Source: Pseudomonas lalucatii (GTDB lineage Bacteria; Pseudomonadota; Gammaproteobacteria; Pseudomonadales; Pseudomonadaceae). From it: a DNA stretch of 64,000 bases. Where the stretch lies: NCBI RefSeq assembly GCF_018398425.1, contig NZ_JADPMV010000001.1, positions 2,294,001 to 2,358,000 of the forward strand. Reading direction: 5' to 3'. Shown here one piece after another: positions 1-7,559 of the stretch; the first letter of the stretch is position 1, and every line of letters starts with the position of its first letter. The notes beneath the pieces are model-generated. The model did not search any database. It was not told the DNA's origin and saw only the letters and a list, made by a program, of their open reading frames with translations. A program made the translations under genes and the position numbers.

Positions 1-289
1 GGCGGTCGTAGCCGAGGATGTCCTCGCCATCGATCAGGATCTGCCCGCTGCTGGGCTCGATCAGCCGGTTGAAGTGGCGCACCAGGGTCGACTTGCCGGA
101 GCCGGACAGGCCCATGACGACGAAGACCTCGCCCGCCTCGATGCGCAGCGACAGGTCGTTGACCCCCACCACGCAGCCGGTGGCGGCGAGCACCTGCTCC
201 TTGCTCCGGCCCTGGCGTATCTGGGCCAGCGCGGCCTCGCTGTGGCGGCCGAAGACCTTGTAGACGTGGTCGACCTGGATCTTGCTCAC
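1..289 (-). CDS. ABC transporter ATP-binding protein, betaine/proline/histidine type (partial)
   Basis: N-terminal part of the ATPase of a ProU/HutV-type importer; the rest lies beyond the left window edge. The reverse strand starts at a GTG (289-287) and reads [14 protein letters not shown], then a Walker A motif [13 protein letters not shown] and the [16 protein letters not shown] stretch typical of the ProV/OpuAA family. The GTG overlaps the TGA of the permease gene (GTGA, 4 bp), so the two are translationally coupled. The extended N-terminus before the P-loop, about 55 residues, is usual for this family. The substrate (glycine betaine, choline, proline or histidine) cannot be decided from this fragment. 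Confidence 0.85.
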   Translation of the reverse strand, partial: MSKIQVDHVYKVFGRHSEAALAQIRQGRSKEQVLAATGCVVGVNDLSLRIEAGEVFVVMGLSGSGKSTLVRHFNRLIEPSSGQILIDGEDILGYDR

Positions 290-1137
290 CGCCCGTCCTC
301 GTGCGGCGCACGGCCATAGGCCTGGGTGATGCGATCGATGACCACGGCGAGAATGACGATGGCCAGGCCGGCCTCCAGGCCCTTGCCGACATTCAGCGTC
401 TGGATGCCGATCAGCACCTCCTCGCCCAGCCCGCGGGCGCCGATCATCGAGGCGATCACCACCATCGACAGGGCCATCATGGTGGTCTGGTTGATCCCCG
501 CCATGATGCTCGGCAGGGCCAGCGGCAGCTGCACGCCGAACAGCTGCTGCCAGCGGTTGGCGCCGAAGGCGTTGACCGCCTCCATCACCTCGCGGTCGAC
601 CTGGCGGATGCCCAGATCGGTGAGGCGGATCAGCGGCGGCGCGGCGTAGATCACCGTGGCGAAGATCGCCGGCACCTTGCCCAGGCCGAACAGCATCAGC
701 ACCGGGATCAGGTAGACGAAGCTGGGCAGGGTCTGCATGACGTCCAGCAGCGGCATCAGCAGCAGCCGCAGACGCGCGCTGCGGGCGGCCAGGATGCCCA
801 GCGGGATGCCGATCAGCACCGCGATGACGGTGGCCACCAGCATCAGCGCCAGGGTCTGCATCAGCTTGTCCCACAGGCCGACCGCACCGACCAGAAACAG
901 CAGGCCGACCATCACCAGGGTCGCACGCCAGCGCCGGGTGGCATGCCAGGCGATAGCGCCGACCAGTGCCAGCATCAGCCACCAGGGCGCGGCCCGAAGC
1001 AGGCCCTCGAGGCTGACGATGGCCCACAACAGGGTCTCAGATATCTGGCGGAACAGATCGCCGTACTGGATCACCAGCTTATCGACCCAGGCGTTGACCC
1101 AGTCGGCGATGGAGAAGGTGAAACGCTCGGGAAACAT
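286..1137 (-). CDS. ABC transporter permease, ProW/HutW type
   Basis: Inner-membrane permease of 283 aa of the binding-protein-dependent quaternary-amine importer family. It has an N-terminal region with a first membrane segment near residues 50-75, then five or more hydrophobic segments, and the cytoplasmic EAA loop is recognisable as [21 protein letters not shown]. The length and the MFPERF start are typical of the ProW/HutW branch. It is followed by the ATPase with a 4-bp overlap and lies 221 bp downstream of the binding-protein gene, so all three probably form one transport system. In related pseudomonads a similar trio sits beside the hut genes, so histidine is a candidate substrate as well as betaine or proline. 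Confidence 0.88.
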   Translation of the reverse strand: MFPERFTFSIADWVNAWVDKLVIQYGDLFRQISETLLWAIVSLEGLLRAAPWWLMLALVGAIAWHATRRWRATLVMVGLLFLVGAVGLWDKLMQTLALMLVATVIAVLIGIPLGILAARSARLRLLLMPLLDVMQTLPSFVYLIPVLMLFGLGKVPAIFATVIYAAPPLIRLTDLGIRQVDREVMEAVNAFGANRWQQLFGVQLPLALPSIMAGINQTTMMALSMVVIASMIGARGLGEEVLIGIQTLNVGKGLEAGLAIVILAVVIDRITQAYGRAPHEDGR

Positions 1138-1358
1138 AGGTCAGTCTCGGCCGTGAGTTGTCGACTGCCCCCTTGGAGGACGGTCAAGCGGGTCTGCTGG
1201 ATGAATCCGCGCCAACGTCGTCCTGAATTGATCAGGCGCAGGTCTCAGAATCCGCGTCATTCGACAAAGTAGTGCGCTGTCATCAGGGACTGGAGGCTCG
1301 ACGCGTTGAGGACGCAGTCCAGACGACCGGCAGCGAGGGCCGGCGCCTGGCCCGCTAA

Positions 1359-2372
1359 TCAGTTCAGGGCCGCGTCGATCCGCGCCGCGACCTCGGCCGG
1401 GACCCAGGTCGACCAGATGTCCCGGTGCTCGCGGTAGAACTGCCGGCTGACCTCAGCGGCCTCGCTGTGCTGCTCGGACATCCGCGCCAGGATGCTGTTG
1501 AACAGCGGCAGGGGAATCTGCACCTTGTCGAATACCTTGACCAGCTCGGGGGCGCGCGCATGGAAGTCGCGGGACACGCCGATGGCGATCTTGGCCGGCA
1601 ACGAGCGGCTGCCGACGGGGTTGGGGTGGTCGCCGTCGATCAGGGTCGCCCAGGCCGCGGCGTCGAACGGCGGCTCCGCCAGTTGCACCAGTTCGTAGCG
1701 CCCCATCAGCGGGGTCGGCGACCAGTAGTAGAAGAGGATGGGCTGCTGCCGGCGAATCGCCGAACTGATCGCCGCATCCAGGGCCGGGCCGGCGCCGGTG
1801 CGGAAGTTCACGTAGCTGTCCGTCAACCCGTAGGCCTTGAGCTTCTGCGAGTTGACCACGGCACAGGTCCAGCCGCTCGGGCAGTTGTAGAAGCGCCCCT
1901 TGTCCGGCTCCTCGGGGTCGCGGAACAGCGCCTTGAAGCGTGGCAGGTCGCTCACCGACTCGAGCCCGGCCGCCGGCGCATCGGCGCCCCTGACCAGGTA
2001 GGCGGGCACCCACCAGCCCTCGGTCGCCCCCCGTACCGGCTCGCCGACGGCGAACACCTCGCCGGCCGCTTCGGCCTTGCGCCAGATCTCGCTGCGTCCG
2101 GCCCATTGCTCGGCGATCACCTGCACGTCGTTCTGCTTCAGCGCGTTCTCCATGGTCAGGGTATTGCCCGGCAGCGCATCGGTCTGACAGCCATAGCCCT
2201 GCTCCAGCAGATCGCGCAGCACCTGGGTGGCGAACATGCCGCTCTCCCAGTTGAGTCCGGCGAACACCACGGTGCTCGGATAGGGGCAGGCGGCCGGCGC
2301 GGCCTGGGCGGCGGCGCCGGACAGCGCCCCGACCAGGGTCAGGGCGGCGAACACGGGACGGAACAACGGCAT
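1359..2372 (-). CDS. Periplasmic substrate-binding protein of betaine/proline/histidine-type ABC importer
   Basis: A 337-aa OpuAC-family solute receptor. It has an export signal (hydrophobic residues about 5-24, AAAQAAPAA cleavage region) and a type-II binding-protein fold. Aromatic stretches such as NWESGMF, EQWAGRSE, EGWWVPAY and FYYWSPTP fit the aromatic-cage ligand pocket of quaternary-amine receptors. Three cysteines could form periplasmic disulfides. It precedes the permease and ATPase genes on the same strand and is the probable first gene of the operon. The exact ligand is not visible. Confidence 0.85.
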   Translation of the reverse strand: MPLFRPVFAALTLVGALSGAAAQAAPAACPYPSTVVFAGLNWESGMFATQVLRDLLEQGYGCQTDALPGNTLTMENALKQNDVQVIAEQWAGRSEIWRKAEAAGEVFAVGEPVRGATEGWWVPAYLVRGADAPAAGLESVSDLPRFKALFRDPEEPDKGRFYNCPSGWTCAVVNSQKLKAYGLTDSYVNFRTGAGPALDAAISSAIRRQQPILFYYWSPTPLMGRYELVQLAEPPFDAAAWATLIDGDHPNPVGSRSLPAKIAIGVSRDFHARAPELVKVFDKVQIPLPLFNSILARMSEQHSEAAEVSRQFYREHRDIWSTWVPAEVAARIDAALN

Positions 2373-2561
2373 GGCAGTCTCCAGGTCGACGGCGGAGGCG
2401 AGTGCCGTTTGCCGCCCCGAGAGCGGCGACAGACGACTACCAAGGGTTTAGACCCCGGCGCGCCGTTTGCCCAGTTTTTCCCCCGGCGGCCTGCCGGCAT
2501 TGCTCCGCGGGCGGAGGGCACGGGCTGTCGCCGGCCCGGTGCCGGGCCGCACGATTCAGCG

Positions 2562-2567
2562 GCTAGT
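2562..2567. repeat. Left 6-bp target duplication of the IS481 copy (GCTAGT)
   Basis: GCTAGT directly abuts the left end of the insertion sequence and is repeated exactly at 3593-3598. It fits the NCTAGN target known for IS481-family elements. The CTA inside it, read on the reverse strand, is the TAG stop of the transposase. Confidence 0.9.
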
Positions 2568-3510
2568 TGTGTAAACCCAGTACGTTATTCAGTGAAAGCG
2601 GAACGCGACTGATTGGTGGCTGGTAGCCGAGGCTGGCGTGTGGCCGGTGCCAATTGTAGTGATGTAGCCAGGGCGTCAGGTGCTGTGCTCGCTGTGCCGA
2701 ACTTTCATAGCTATGGGCATAGGCCCACTCGCGCAGACTGGTCTGGATGAAGCGCTCGGCCTTGCCGTTGGTGCGTGGCGTGTAAGGTTTGGTGCGCAGA
2801 TGGCGCAGCCCCAATCGTCTGAGCAAACGCCGAAACGTGCGAGAGCGATAGCAGCTGCCGTTGTCGGTCATGATGCGGGTGAAACGAATGCCCAGGCTGC
2901 GGTAGTAGCGCAGCGCCTGGAGCAAGGCTTGGCAAGCACTGCGACCACGCTCGTCAGGATGCAGGCTGCTGAAGGCGATGCGGCTGGCATCGTCGATGGC
3001 CACGTGGACGAATTCCCAGCCCGCGCCGTCGGAGTTCTGCTGTCGGTCGCCGGTGACCCGATGGCCAGGTCGCCAGAAACGGCCCAGCTTTTTGATATCC
3101 AGATGCAGCAGATCTCCGGGTGTCGGGTACTCGTAGCGCACCACCGGTGGCGCCGGCTCCAGCTCAGCCAGTCGATGAAAGCCGGCCCGCCGCAGGCGGC
3201 GCGCAACAGTGCTGACGGCCAAGCCTAGCTCTCTGGCGATCTGCCGATAGGTCTTGCGGCATCGCCGATGTTCGATCAGACGCTCGACCACGGTATCGGG
3301 TGTCGCATGCGGGCAGTGTTGCGGACGTGATGAACGATCCATCAACCCGGCCTCGCCTTCCTCGCGAAAGCGCCGCAACCATTTGTAGGCGGTTCGCACG
3401 CTCACACCGGCCGCCTGGGCGGCTTCTTCGACCCGCAAGCCGTGCTGGATGCGCTGAACCAAAAGGGCTCGACCGCGAGGGGTAAGACGGGCATGTTTAT
3501 GCAGGTTCAT
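2563..3510 (-). CDS. IS481-family transposase
   Basis: A 315-aa DDE recombinase that moves the flanking element. An N-terminal helix-turn-helix (residues about 20-60, including VEEAAQAAGVSVRTAYKWL) is followed by a second HTH with REL..STVARRLRRAG. The rve integrase core carries the catalytic triad: Asp in LLHLDIKKLG, Asp in IMTDNGSCY and Glu in NGKAERFIQ. The C-terminus is WHRPHASLGYQPP, typical of IS481. The reading frame runs through the left terminal repeat; its last codon is part IS and part target, and the TAG stop lies wholly in the 6-bp target duplication. The start ATG follows AGGAG closely but sits inside an inverted repeat that could hide it. Confidence 0.93.
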   Translation of the reverse strand: MNLHKHARLTPRGRALLVQRIQHGLRVEEAAQAAGVSVRTAYKWLRRFREEGEAGLMDRSSRPQHCPHATPDTVVERLIEHRRCRKTYRQIARELGLAVSTVARRLRRAGFHRLAELEPAPPVVRYEYPTPGDLLHLDIKKLGRFWRPGHRVTGDRQQNSDGAGWEFVHVAIDDASRIAFSSLHPDERGRSACQALLQALRYYRSLGIRFTRIMTDNGSCYRSRTFRRLLRRLGLRHLRTKPYTPRTNGKAERFIQTSLREWAYAHSYESSAQRAQHLTPWLHHYNWHRPHASLGYQPPISRVPLSLNNVLGLHN

Positions 3511-3592
3511 CCGGGGCTCCTGGAAGGCTAGGTTGGTCGCACTTCCAGAATTCCGGGAATGCCCCGGATGAACAACCTACTGAGAGATCACA
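2568..3592 (-). mobile_element. Complete IS481-family insertion sequence (1025 bp)
   Basis: Both ends begin TGTG and share the pattern TGTG-N6-CAGTA-N-GTT-N-TTCA in inverted orientation (left end from 2568, right end inward from 3592). They are bounded by identical GCTAGT duplications. The single open reading frame is an intact IS481-type DDE transposase on the reverse strand. The short imperfect terminal repeats, a one-ORF size of about 1 kb and the CTAG-centred target all fit the family. Intact ends and duplications point to a fairly recent or still active insertion. Confidence 0.92.
3507..3573 (-). promoter_or_regulatory. Inverted repeat covering the transposase ribosome-binding site
   Basis: GTTCATCCGGGGC (3507-3519) is the perfect reverse complement of GCCCCGGATGAAC (3561-3573). 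In a reverse-strand transcript the 13-nt arms pair so that the downstream arm contains the transposase ATG. An inner CTGGAAG/CTTCCAG pair brackets the AGGAG. A transcript entering from outside the element would fold over the start site, while one starting inside the loop would not. That is a known style of IS self-restraint; the role here is inferred. Confidence 0.6.
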
Positions 3593-3598
3593 GCTAGT
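3593..3598. repeat. Right 6-bp target duplication of the IS481 copy (GCTAGT)
   Basis: This is the second copy of the duplicated target. Its CTA (3594-3596) is, on the reverse strand, the TAG stop codon of the lipocalin gene, so the element landed precisely on that stop and recreated it. Confidence 0.9.
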
Positions 3599-4148
3599 CG
3601 AGCTCGCCGTCGGCCGCCCGCCAGATCAGCGCCCCGGTGTCGTAGCCCCGGTCGCGCGCCACCTGCAGCAGCCGGTCGCGCTGCGCCGGTTCGACCCGCG
3701 GGCTGCGCGCCAGCAGCCACAGGAAGTCGCGATCCGGATGGCCGACCAGGGCGCTCTGGTAGTCGTCGTCCAGGTAGAGCACCCAGTACTCGCCCTTGGC
3801 CACGCCGGGCAGCAGGCGGCTAAACCAGTTGTCGAAGCGCACCCACAGCTTGTCGGTCTCGCCCGTCACCTGCGGAACGGCCACGCCTTCGGCCTGTTGC
3901 CACTCGCCTTCGCGGGTAAGGCAGCGGTTGACCACCGCCAGGCTGCCGTCGTCCTGCAGGGCGTAGTGGGCCTCGGACTGGGCGCAGTTGCGCTGGAAGA
4001 ACATGGGCAGGCGTGCCCACTCGTACCAGGTGCCCTGGTAGCGCTGCAGATCGACTGCGTCGACCGTTCGCGGCGGCACCGGCCCGGTTCCGGAATTGGC
4101 GCAGCCGGCCAGCAGCGCCACCATCATCAAGCTCGACAACCCGCGCAT
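3594..4148 (-). CDS. blc: Bacterial lipocalin (Blc family) lipoprotein
   Basis: A 184-aa lipocalin probably anchored in the outer membrane, thought to bind or transport lipids under stress. It begins with a lipoprotein signal peptide whose lipobox LLAGC places the lipidated Cys at residue 16. The family signature YQGTWYEWARLP follows near residue 38, with beta-barrel strands and the FLWLLARSP motif near residues 140-150. Length is normal. An IS481 element is inserted exactly at its stop codon, which is preserved by the target duplication, so the protein is intact but its native 3' region is displaced. It is last in a run of four reverse-strand genes starting with fbp. Confidence 0.9.
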   Translation of the reverse strand: MRGLSSLMMVALLAGCANSGTGPVPPRTVDAVDLQRYQGTWYEWARLPMFFQRNCAQSEAHYALQDDGSLAVVNRCLTREGEWQQAEGVAVPQVTGETDKLWVRFDNWFSRLLPGVAKGEYWVLYLDDDYQSALVGHPDRDFLWLLARSPRVEPAQRDRLLQVARDRGYDTGALIWRAADGELD

Positions 4149-4158
4149 CGCGACCTCC

Positions 4159-4413
4159 TTACTTGAGCCCCTTGCCGGAGAACATCAGCACCTGGTCACC
4201 GGCGAACTGCACGCTGATGAAGCTCTGCTCGTCGCCCCAGGTGCAGCTGGTGATGCCCAGGGCGCCGGCGCATTCGCTGGGCGCACCGAGCAGCTGCTCG
4301 ACCTCGGGCTTGCTCATGCCGGCCTGCAGTTTCGAGTAGTTGGCCTGGTTGACCTTGTTGCAGGCGACCAGCAGCACAGAAGCTGCGATCAGGGCGAGGG
4401 CGCGAAACGACAT
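4159..4413 (-). CDS. Small BamE/SmpA-like lipoprotein, hypothetical
   Basis: An 84-aa predicted lipoprotein. The chosen ATG (4413) gives a clean signal peptide with lipobox LLVAC and a lipidated Cys at residue 18; an in-frame upstream extension to 4572 lacks any such signal and is rejected. The mature part NYSKLQAGMSKPEVEQLLG resembles the start of the BamE/SmpA/DUF3862 fold, where a helix pair precedes a small beta sheet. Two later cysteines (CAGALGITSC) may form a disulfide. It lies just upstream of the lipocalin gene on the same strand. Its specific function is unknown. Confidence 0.8.
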   Translation of the reverse strand: MSFRALALIAASVLLVACNKVNQANYSKLQAGMSKPEVEQLLGAPSECAGALGITSCTWGDEQSFISVQFAGDQVLMFSGKGLK

Positions 4414-4480
4414 GCAGGGACTCCGCTGGATAAAGGTTCGAGCCCGCCTGATGCAGGCCCGCGATACGCTCGGTTGGACG

Positions 4481-5083
4481 TCAGAAGCGCGAGCCGGGTT
4501 CCTCGAGGAAGCGCAGTTCCTCCTCGCTCGAGTCGCGACCGAGAATCGCATTGCGATGGGGAAAGCGGGCAAAGCGGGCGATTATTCGCTGGTGGCGTTC
4601 GGCGTAATCGAGGTAATCGGCGAACAGCTTGTGCTCGGCGGCAGGCGCGGCATCGAGCAGGCGACTGAAGCGTCGCACCGCCTCGTCCTGCAGCAGCAGG
4701 TCCTCGGCGTGCTCCAGCACCAGGTAGATGAACACCCGCTGGATCGGCGCCAGCGCCGCTTCGCGCTCGCCATCCAGGCCGTCCAGCACCAGCTGGCGGG
4801 CACGGGCGTCACCGGCGAAGGCGCGCGGGTCGTCGCGATGGATCATGCGCGGCAGCTGGTCGAGCAGCAGGGTCAGCGCCAGCCAGCCTTCGGCCTGCTC
4901 CGCCCAGTCGCCGAGGCCGCCGGCCAGGGCCTGCTCGACCAGCCCGCCGAAGCGCTCGCGCGCCTCGGCGTCCTGGCCGTCACGCTTGCCGAACCACAGC
5001 CCGGAGCGCGCCGCGGCCACCTCGCCCGCCGTCGTCAGGGGGCCGAACCACCAGTCGAGCAGAGGCTGCCAGGGCGCGCTCAT
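4481..5083 (-). CDS. DUF924 family protein
   Basis: A 200-aa soluble all-helical protein of the DUF924 family. Recognisable landmarks are WWFGP near the N-terminus, LWFGKRDGQDAEARERFGG, the conserved LLLDQLPRMIHRDDPRAFAGD block (about residues 72-92) and FRFPHRNAILGR near the C-terminus. The fold resembles tetratricopeptide-like helical repeats, and no enzymatic role is established. It starts 3 bp after the fbp stop codon, so it is probably co-transcribed and perhaps translationally coupled with fructose bisphosphatase. Confidence 0.88.
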   Translation of the reverse strand: MSAPWQPLLDWWFGPLTTAGEVAAARSGLWFGKRDGQDAEARERFGGLVEQALAGGLGDWAEQAEGWLALTLLLDQLPRMIHRDDPRAFAGDARARQLVLDGLDGEREAALAPIQRVFIYLVLEHAEDLLLQDEAVRRFSRLLDAAPAAEHKLFADYLDYAERHQRIIARFARFPHRNAILGRDSSEEELRFLEEPGSRF

Positions 5084-5086
5084 GGT

Positions 5087-6094
5087 TCATTCCTGGTGGT
5101 AGGCGGTAACGCGCTCGACTTCCTGCTTGGAGCCGAGGAACACCGCCACCCGCTGGTGCAGCGAGCTCGGCTGGATGTCGAGAATGCGCTGGGTGCCGTT
5201 GGTGGCGGCACCGCCGGCCTGCTCGATGATAAAGGACATCGGGTTGGCCTCGTACATCAGGCGCAGCTTGCCGGGCTTCTCCGGCTCGCGGGCGTCGCGC
5301 GGGTACATGAAGATGCCGCCGCGGGTGAGGATGCGGTGCACGTCGGCCACCATCGAGGCGATCCAGCGCATGTTGTAGTTCTTCTCCAGCGGCCCGGTCT
5401 CGCCGGCCAGCAGCTCGCCGACGTAACGCTGCACCGGCGCCTCCCAGTGGCGCTGGTTGGACATGTTGATGGCGAATTCCTTGGTGGTCTCCGGCACCTT
5501 GATGTTGTCGTGGGTCAGCACGAAGCTGCCCAGCTCGCGGTCCAGGGTAAAGCCCTTGACGCCGTTGCCCAGGGTCAGCAGCAGCATGGTCTGCGGGCCG
5601 TAGATGGCGTAGCCGGCGGCGACCTGCTGGGTGCCCGGCTGGAGGAAGGCGTCCTCGCCCAGGTCGCCCACATCACCATTGCGCTCGGGGCAGCGCAGCA
5701 CCGAGAAGATGGTGCCGACCGAGACGTTTACATCGATGTTCGACGAGCCGTCCAGCGGGTCGAACACCAGCAGGTAGGCGCCCTTGGGGTAGCGGCCGGG
5801 AATCTGGTAGGCGTTGTCCATCTCCTCCGAGGCCATGCCGGCCAGGTGGCCGCCCCACTCGTTGGCTTCCAGGAGGATTTCGTTGGACAGCACGTCAAGC
5901 TTCTTCTGCACCTCGCCCTGCACGTTCTCGGTTTCCATGCTGCCGAGCACGCCGCCCAGGGCGCCCTTGGAGACCTGATGGCTGATCGCCTTGCAGGCCC
6001 GTGCCACCACTTCGATAAGGAAACGCAGATCGGCGGGGGTGTTGTGGCTGCGGGTCTGCTCGATCAGATAGCGGCTCAGGGTAACGCGGGACAT
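5087..6094 (-). CDS. fbp: Class I fructose-1,6-bisphosphatase
   Basis: A cytoplasmic, Mg-dependent gluconeogenic enzyme of 335 aa that hydrolyses fructose 1,6-bisphosphate to fructose 6-phosphate. The metal-binding signature [12 protein letters not shown] lies near residue 115, after [16 protein letters not shown]. The substrate-site [11 protein letters not shown] and EQAGGAA motifs follow near residues 255-300. Full length and start agree with the family. It is the first of four reverse-strand genes (fbp, DUF924, small lipoprotein, lipocalin). Confidence 0.96.
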   Translation of the reverse strand: MSRVTLSRYLIEQTRSHNTPADLRFLIEVVARACKAISHQVSKGALGGVLGSMETENVQGEVQKKLDVLSNEILLEANEWGGHLAGMASEEMDNAYQIPGRYPKGAYLLVFDPLDGSSNIDVNVSVGTIFSVLRCPERNGDVGDLGEDAFLQPGTQQVAAGYAIYGPQTMLLLTLGNGVKGFTLDRELGSFVLTHDNIKVPETTKEFAINMSNQRHWEAPVQRYVGELLAGETGPLEKNYNMRWIASMVADVHRILTRGGIFMYPRDAREPEKPGKLRLMYEANPMSFIIEQAGGAATNGTQRILDIQPSSLHQRVAVFLGSKQEVERVTAYHQE

Positions 6095-6206
6095 GGACGG
6101 CTCCGGGAAGGAAGAAAAATCGCGCGCAGTTTAACCCTTTATCGGCTTCGGCGCCTCAGCAGCTGGATGGAAGGCCCCGGAGCAGGCCTCCATCGCGGGC
6201 TTGAGC

Positions 6207-7559
6207 TCAATGGCTGGGTGCCCGGCGCAGCAAGCTGGCGGCCATCAGCACCAGCAGGGCGACGCCCAGCAGCAGCACGCCCCACAGCCCCCAGCGCCGC
6301 CACTGTGGCTGGCCAGCCGCCGGCGCCGTGGCCTGCAGCGCCGCGCCCGGCGCCACCTGCGCCGAGTCGAGCTGCTGCAGGCGCTCCGGGCGAAAGCCCG
6401 GGATCAGGCTGGTCAACGGCAGCGCAACCGAGGGTGCATCCGGGTTGCCCAGGGCCAGGCGGTAGGGCGGGCCGCCACGCTGCAGGAACACCAACCAGGT
6501 GGCGCGCACGCCGACCTGCAGGCGCGGGGCGAGGCCCAGGCCGCCGCCGCGCTCGTCCACCTGCAGGCGCAGCTGCTGCACGGCGACACCGGGCAGGGCC
6601 AGTTCATCCTGTCGCTGCTCACCCTCCGGCTCCGGCAGGCGATAGAGCAGGCCGCTGCCCAGTGTCCGCCAGCGGCCCTGACCGCCACCGCGGCCACTGA
6701 CCCGCACCGGCACCAGGCGGTTGTCCTGGCCCAGTTCGAGGCGGATCCGCTGCACCGGCAACGTGCGTGGCAACTGCCAGCGGAAAGAGTCGTCGGCGGC
6801 GCGGTCGGCCGGCAGCGGCTCGGACCACACCAGCGGCAACGACAGGCTGCCCGCTGGCCGACTGAACAGGCGCGCGACGGTCAGTGGCGGCGCCTCTCGC
6901 GGGCTCTCCCACATCAGCCGCAGGTAGCGCGCCTGCCGGCCCGGCAAGTCGATCTGACGCCGTTCGATGCGCTCGTCGGCAAACGACAGGCGTGCCAGCT
7001 GCGCCTGACCCCAGGAGCGCCAGGTGCGCAGGTCGTCACTGGCCTCGATGCGCAAGCGCTGAAAGCCCTCGTGGTCGCTGCTCCAGTCCAGCTCCAGGCG
7101 CACCAGGGGATCCTCGACGGCGCTGACATCGAGCAGCCAGCCGCGCCGGGCAGAGGCCTGCGCCGATGGAGCCGTCTCGACCAGTTCGATCAGCGTGCCC
7201 CTGGCGCTGCGCTGCACGCGCAGGCCCGGCGAGTCCGTCAGGTCGTCCGCTTCGGCATGCAGCGCGAACCAGCGCACCTCGTGCTCGTGCAAGGTCTCCT
7301 CGGCCGGGCTGCGCACCAGGGCATAGGCCAGGGTCTCCCCCTCGCCGTTGAACACCCGCAGGTCGCGCAGGTCGGCGAAATCAGCCGCCAGGTGCACGGC
7401 CATGGGCAGTTCCAGGCGATACCAGGGGCCCACCCCGGTCAGCGCCAGGGGCAGTTGCCAGGCGTAGTCGCCGGGCCGCTCCGCAGCCTGGCCGACAAGG
7501 CTGCACAGCAGGCCCACAAGCAGCAGCCAGGCGCGTCCAGGGTGCTTGTTAATGCTCAT
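6207..7559 (-). CDS. DUF3999 domain exported membrane-anchored protein
   Basis: A 450-aa protein with a signal peptide (residues 1-26, ending VGQAA), a long periplasmic region rich in beta strands and one C-terminal membrane helix (WGVLLLGVALLVLMAASLL) followed by a basic tail. The family is DUF3999, of unknown function. The start at 7559 is chosen because it overlaps the stop of the upstream DUF2339 gene by ATGA and because the signal peptide begins there; a longer in-frame extension would run inside that gene. The coupling suggests the two work as a unit in the envelope. Confidence 0.86.
   Translation of the reverse strand: MSINKHPGRAWLLLVGLLCSLVGQAAERPGDYAWQLPLALTGVGPWYRLELPMAVHLAADFADLRDLRVFNGEGETLAYALVRSPAEETLHEHEVRWFALHAEADDLTDSPGLRVQRSARGTLIELVETAPSAQASARRGWLLDVSAVEDPLVRLELDWSSDHEGFQRLRIEASDDLRTWRSWGQAQLARLSFADERIERRQIDLPGRQARYLRLMWESPREAPPLTVARLFSRPAGSLSLPLVWSEPLPADRAADDSFRWQLPRTLPVQRIRLELGQDNRLVPVRVSGRGGGQGRWRTLGSGLLYRLPEPEGEQRQDELALPGVAVQQLRLQVDERGGGLGLAPRLQVGVRATWLVFLQRGGPPYRLALGNPDAPSVALPLTSLIPGFRPERLQQLDSAQVAPGAALQATAPAAGQPQWRRWGLWGVLLLGVALLVLMAASLLRRAPSH

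Noticed and set aside
2079..2561. Small frames between the binding-protein gene and the IS (for example 2339-2521 reverse)
   Set aside because: Short, Arg/Pro-rich, no start site or family; treated as intergenic.
4340..6700. Long forward open frame (786 codons) across fbp and DUF924
   Set aside because: It is antisense to clearly conserved genes, has low-complexity Gln/His/Arg/Ala-rich translation and no recognisable domain; it is an artefact of high GC.
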